From assembly GCA_019009955.1 (NCBI GenBank), contig CM032233.1, positions 100,281,001 to 100,345,000 of the forward strand: 64,000 nt of DNA, read 5' to 3'. Both the position numbers and the translations under genes were made by a program. The DNA is from Riptortus pedestris (Eukaryota > Arthropoda > Insecta > Hemiptera > Alydidae). The first letter of the stretch is position 1; each line of letters begins with the position of its first letter. Below the pieces are notes generated by a model. That model did not search any database and was not told where the DNA came from. It saw nothing but the letters and a program-made list of their open reading frames with translations. Below, piece after piece: positions 60,298 to 64,000 of the stretch.

Positions 60298-61142
60298 ATT
60301 GTTATATACATTTATTCCCTATCTTGAATATTAATCGACATACGGTCTCCACCGACAGTTATGACAACAGTATCATTTATACTGGCGGTTCTAACCCTTT
60401 ATTTGAATTACCAGGCACAGGCAGTCAGGCTAAGGCATTGTTAACTAGACTTACTAACAAAACCGTACAATTACACAAGACAATTGCTAACGTACGTTTT
60501 AACAAACAGTGCTTAACTAACAACATCACACAACGATACGCAACCGTACAGATCAAGACTAACACTGACGCACAAAAACGTTGGAGAAGGACAGAGATAC
60601 GATCACTATACATGAAGAACGACTGACTGAATAACGAGATATATAAACTACACCTACAAGCAACTAACGTACTAACGCACTTGAACCTATACCACTATTT
60701 CCAACCGAACTCGACTTTCTTACACGAAAAAGTACAACGGATCACGACAACCAAATACGATACAATGCACAGAAAGATTGAAACACTCACCAACAAACAG
60801 ACAACCAGTACAGGTAAACCCATCAAACTTTCACATTTTCATAACAGGGTAGTCAACCTCACAGATACTTCGTTCACGGAAAACGAGACTAAATTATTGG
60901 AGAAAGGACTGAAACACAACATACCCAATGTCAACATAAGAGATACACTGGAGACGAACATAATTGACGCAGAAAACGCCATCAAAGAGTACATAATTTT
61001 TAAGGGCTTGAAGATGGTGCCATCGCATCGAAAGCGCTTGCCACCTGTACTCGACTATCAGCTAGTGATGACTGTCTCCACCGACAGGTATGACAACAGA
61101 ATTGTTATATACATTTATTCTCTATCTTGAATATTAACCGAG
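60298..61142 (+). mobile_element. Truncated Penelope-like element with 42-bp flanking repeats
   Basis: A 42-bp direct repeat (attgttatatacatttattc onward) at 60298-60339 and 61101-61142, with two differences, brackets the insertion. Just inside each end is the same terminal motif, gtctccaccgacag followed by tatgacaacag, at 60344-60370 and 61074-61100. The interior carries the N-terminal coding part of a Penelope-like ORF. The repeated terminal motif is what is expected of the pseudo-LTR ends of these elements, and variable, sometimes long target duplications are known for them. Reverse transcriptase and GIY-YIG domains are absent. Confidence 0.75.
60400..61035 (+). pseudogene. N-terminal part of a Penelope-like ORF
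   Basis: Two open blocks in two frames follow one another. The first (to a stop at 60624) includes TRLTNKTVQLHKTIANVRFN and RWRRTEIRSLYMKND. The second (from about 60681) includes LHEKVQRITTTKYDTMHRKI and FHNRVVNLTDTSFTENETKL, then LEKGLKHNIPN. The VVNLTDTSFTENETKLLEKGL segment is typical of the region just before the reverse transcriptase of Penelope-like elements, where the pattern is NLS..xL...E..LL.KGL.F. The frame then runs into the terminal repeat, so no catalytic domain follows. The change of frame between blocks and the lack of RT show that it is inactive. Confidence 0.75.
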
Positions 61143-61309
61143 ATATTTGCAATTTTTCACTTTTCAGCCTTCAGCAAACCCCCACTTCTACTCATGTTAC
61201 ATAAACAATACTCGGTTATGTAATAAACCACATCATTCGAAGCTTAAATACCAAATATTGTTTTCAAGAGACATTTATTATACGAGATAGACGCAAATAT
61301 GTTCTGGTA

Positions 61310-61905
61310 CCTTCTTATTCATTTTTGAGGTCCTTTGTATTCACTTTTGCCGTTTAACAAAGTATAAACGAGATATGCACTAAAACCTAAAGAGGCAGCC
61401 AACAATTTTATTGGGCACTAACGATTGAACCGAACTTAACATAGCTCTATATGTAAATTAGCACTAATTGTTCCATGATTATAAGCTATATTAAAATTTT
61501 TAGGTTCGAACGGGAGTGGGGGTTTATAGCGGTATTGACGCACCTAAAAAAGCTGTAACCATTGGGTTTTGTACCGCATCAAGGGAAAGGAACTTTTATT
61601 CATACATGGTTTAGAAGATTATGAATAAAATTATCATACTTTCTACGATTATGAATTATATGGTCCATTAAGTTATAAAAAAAAAACTACATGCACAGGA
61701 GACGGGAAATATAAAAATATTGAGGACAGTAAACTCTTAAATAACAATTTTATTATTAACAAATCCACAGCAAAGACGGGTATAAATTCTAAACACTGGG
61801 ACGGGTAAATGTCAAAATATTGTGCTAAGTAAAGCCTAGTCAAAAGAATACCATCACCATTCAGCCTCAAATGAATTCCTGAGCAAAGCCGGATATCTGA
61901 GCTGG
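61310..61905 (-). repeat. Family C, inverted copy with head
   Basis: The minus strand shows the head (cagctcagatatccggcttt and aattcatttgaggctgaatgg) at 61905-61850, then the leader with cagtgtttag, and one partial tandem unit down to about 61310. It is the same design as 54504-55780. Confidence 0.8.
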
Positions 61906-61920
61906 TACATATAAAATTTA

Positions 61921-62555
61921 AGTCTTTTCCATGTATAACATATGGTCTAATTCTTTGATTATTAATTTCTCTCTTAAGTTCAAATCAATAAACACAGTGA
62001 ATATATGTTAGATTGAATACATACGTGAATTGACATGTGTAGATTCGATTCCCTGCACACCATCTGTACTATTTCCAGGAGTCACAGATCCTTCATTTGC
62101 TCCACCTTGTGCAGAAAACTCAACACGGCATGCGTCCTGAACCTGCAGATCTTGTGATTTAGGCAAATCATTTCCTGCATTGCCTTCACCTCCTGACATT
62201 AGACATTTTTTTTGTGTATATATATATTTATATAAAATTTAAGTCTCATGTAAAAAAAGAGTTCAAGTTCCTTCACAGTTTTAAAATTTAAGTATTCCCC
62301 ATATTTATCACATGGCAATCCCCTGTTTTCGACATATCACATAGTAGGCTGGTTCTGCCAGTATATATAATACTATTGCCATACCCGTTGGTAGATGCTG
62401 TCATTACTGGCTGATCATCAAGTGCACGTGGCTAGCTACTAGAATTTCTCTCTGCATCAAAGCAATAAACACTGTGGATATACATGTTAAATTCTATACT
62501 TACTTGAAATGGCAGGGGTAGATTCCATTCCTTGCACTGCAGGCATCAAATCTAC
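61921..62555 (-). repeat. Segmental duplication, copy 2
   Basis: Direct counterpart of 50698-51350, 11.2 kb away, including the exon, the intronic Penelope-like terminal piece (62310-62440) and the 3' part of the next exon. The (TA)n tract here is short and imperfect. Confidence 0.9.
62025..62192 (-). CDS. Exon paralogous to 50801-50968 (56 codons)
   Basis: On the minus strand an acceptor gtctaatgtcag and donor gtatgtatt enclose 168 nt, phase 1 to phase 1, fully open. The peptide begins GEGNAGNDLPKSQDLQVQDA and ends VQGIESTHVNS. Splice sites and frame are kept, so it is either an upstream exon of the same gene or part of a neighbouring copy. Joined to the exon at 62504 it gives a repeated unit architecture. 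Confidence 0.7.
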
Positions 62556-62668
62556 AGGAGTCCCGGATGATTCGTTATCTCCACCATTTAAGTGAAACTC
62601 ACCAAGGTCAGTCGCCTGCAGAGCTTGTTGTGTTGGTGCTGAATCAAGCCCTGCATTGCCTTCATCTC
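62504..62668 (-). CDS. Exon related to the 56-codon unit (55 codons)
   Basis: On the minus strand the acceptor is ctactaatttcag and the donor gtaagtatag, both strong. The 165 nt are phase 1 to phase 1. The peptide begins DEGNAGLDSAPTQQALQATD, continues LGEFHLNGGDNESSGTPVDL, and ends VQGMESTPAIS. It is a diverged version of the exon at 62025: EGNAG, LQ, EF, GG-N-E, TP and VQG-EST recur in the same order. The gene therefore carries tandemly repeated unit exons. Upstream exons were not found before the window edge. Confidence 0.72.
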
Positions 62669-62704
62669 CTGAAATTAGTAGTAAGTGTGATTTTTGTTTT
62701 TAAA

Positions 62705-62748
62705 TGTATGTATATATGTATGTATGTATGTAGGTATGTATGTATGTA

Positions 62749-62781
<33 letters not shown>
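62705..62781. repeat. (TATG)n passing into (TA)n
   Basis: About 10 imperfect tetranucleotide units followed by about 16 TA units. Confidence 0.9.
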
Positions 62782-62786
<5 letters not shown>

Positions 62787-63475
62787 AAGGATATTTTATT
62801 TTACAAAACTGAGTTTACGAATAGGCGTATGAACGCATGAAATACATGTTTGAAGTCTCTGGATTCTAATCTAAACTCATATTATTATAGACTTAATTCA
62901 TTACAGAATGCTGTTAGGAGATCTTACAGTTCTTTACAGTATGGAGATTTTCAATACATATATATTCTAAAAAGTTGTCACAGAATCAGTATCCTGTTAT
63001 GCAGACCAGGTTTTTAAAGTTTATTTGATATTGGATAAATGTGGGTGAAAGTAATTAAGATTTGGTATACTTGGCCTCTTATATAGGGGATTCCTGTTAT
63101 ATACACCATATACTTGGTAGGAGTGGGGGTTTTCTATGAGCTACAAGCTTATTTTCATGAATAGTTTCTTTATCATTGACTTCAACAATAAAATTTAAAT
63201 TATCATTTGAATATTTTATTATAATAGTGATAAAAATTTATTTATGAATGCAAAATTCAAATTTATACCAGTTTATACTTCACTGGTGTTGTATAAGCAT
63301 ATGAGGAAAGAGTGAACATGTTCTACTTATTTTTATTAGGGTATTAAGCTTATTTCCCACTATTTTAAATTTTCACTAGCATTATCAGAAGTGGGTATAT
63401 CCATGGTAGTGAAAATAAATATCATAGTTACCATTAGTTTTATTGAAAAAAATGTATATATAAGAAATTGTGTTT
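62782..63475. other. AT-rich sequence without assignable features
   Basis: No exon or known repeat recognised between the microsatellite and the Ty3-type relic. Confidence 0.5.
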
Positions 63476-63517
63476 AGAATATATTTTTCAGCTTTAGAAA
63501 GAACTAAATTTGTTAGG
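63476..63517 (+). repeat. 42-bp block identical to 52532-52573
   Basis: Contains agaatatatttttcagcttt and ends ctaaatttgttagg. It is identical in both places with unrelated flanks, and here it forms the inner edge of the Ty3-type relic. Confidence 0.85.
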
Positions 63518-64000
63518 CTTCCTGGTGCTCTCCCTATACTCAGTTCCTGCAGGAGAATGTGTCTCCTGTGATGTGAATCTGAAGATTTGTGATCTTCTAA
63601 GAACTCGCCTGGCAGATGACTAGGGCAGCCGTACACGGCTTCAGCTATGCTGGATGAGGGTTCATCTCGCATGCTGGCTCTGAGTCCAAGGAGGACGGTA
63701 GGTAATACGCGAGTCCATTTGTCACTGTTCACGTGTGCTGTAATGGCTGCTTTAAGGGTTCGGTACCACCGTTCGATGCAGCCGTTGGCTTGGGGATGAT
63801 AAGCAGTCGTCCGACTTTTTTCTATTCCCAAAAGCAAAGTCAGTTAATGGAAAAGTTGGGATTCATATTGCCTGCCTTGGTCAGTAGTGATTCTTGAGGG
63901 GACACCGAATCGGCAGATCCAGCCGGAGTAGAATGCCACTGACACTGTATCAGCCGTGATGTCAGGCAATGGTATTGCTTCAGCTCATGTGGTCTGACGG
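63510..64000 (-). pseudogene. Ty3-type retrotransposon integrase fragment, broken, runs off the window
   Basis: The minus-strand frame contains the integrase core of a Ty3-type (gypsy) LTR retrotransposon. From the right edge come an SVAFYSGWICRFGVPSRIT segment and TTDQGRQ (second catalytic Asp), then SRTTAYHPQANGCIERWYRT (the region with the catalytic Glu) and VLPTVLLGLR. Two in-frame stops, TGA at 63987-63985 and TAA at 63846-63844, interrupt it, and the sequence is cut off at about 63517 before the C-terminal chromatin-binding part. The rest of the polyprotein should lie to the right, outside the window. It is not functional as it stands. Confidence 0.88.

Noticed and set aside
61045..61100. 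Hammerhead ribozyme in the Penelope-like end
   Set aside because: Expected on family grounds, but the invariant core bases are not present in the copies seen; only the stem-loop is conserved.
1..64000. CRISPR arrays, operons, tRNA or rRNA genes
   Set aside because: Repeats are dispersed or simple-sequence, not spacer-repeat arrays, and I could not find a tRNA-type A/B box pair or rRNA segment.

Overview
This is an AT-rich eukaryotic nuclear window with long introns, many (TA)n, (CA)n and poly(A) tracts, and decayed transposons. It has no bacterial-style gene packing. The transposon cast (Penelope-like, piggyBac-like, Merlin-like, Tigger/pogo-like, Ty3 and a non-LTR retrotransposon) and the arthropod-type initiator near 59338 suggest an invertebrate. 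An arthropod, perhaps a small crustacean such as a copepod, is my best guess, but nothing here fixes the species.

Plus strand, 1-39 kb: the 3' part of one multi-exon gene. Six exons can be read directly (1613-1729, 2789-2905, 16600-16725, 21564-21752, 34758-34865, 38626-38837 with the stop codon). Every internal intron is phase 1 and every internal exon is a multiple of three. They encode a hydrophilic, probably disordered protein rich in Ser, Pro, Lys and Glu; I do not recognise the family. Three more symmetric phase-1 exon candidates lie in its introns (17497-17562, 28065-28091, 31383-31514). The introns hold two hairpin repeats, a TTAA-flanked piggyBac relic, a Tigger/pogo relic with TA target duplication, and tandem-repeat elements.

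39-46.5 kb: AT-rich sequence with microsatellites, a fold-back repeat, and a 150-bp sequence also found at 36.6 kb. I see no gene.

Minus strand, about 46.5-59.8 kb: a second gene, proposed from splice sites. It has a possible untranslated first exon near 59550, then coding exons at 58189-58230 (with ATG), 56253-56312, 53643-53690, 53474-53545 and 50801-50968, and a possible last exon at 46536-46645. Again all are phase 1. The product starts as a charged helical protein and continues into a Gly/Ser/Asn/Gln-rich unit. That last unit and its neighbour are duplicated at 62025-62192 and 62504-62668, inside a direct duplication of about 640 bp. Introns contain a second piggyBac relic, a Merlin relic, a coiled-coil ORF that looks like a non-LTR ORF1, and several repeat families.

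60-64 kb: a truncated Penelope-like insertion with a 42-bp direct repeat on each side, the duplicated exons, and at the right edge a Ty3-type integrase with stop codons that runs out of the window.

All exon calls rest on reading splice signals and frames by eye; no transcript or database evidence was available.
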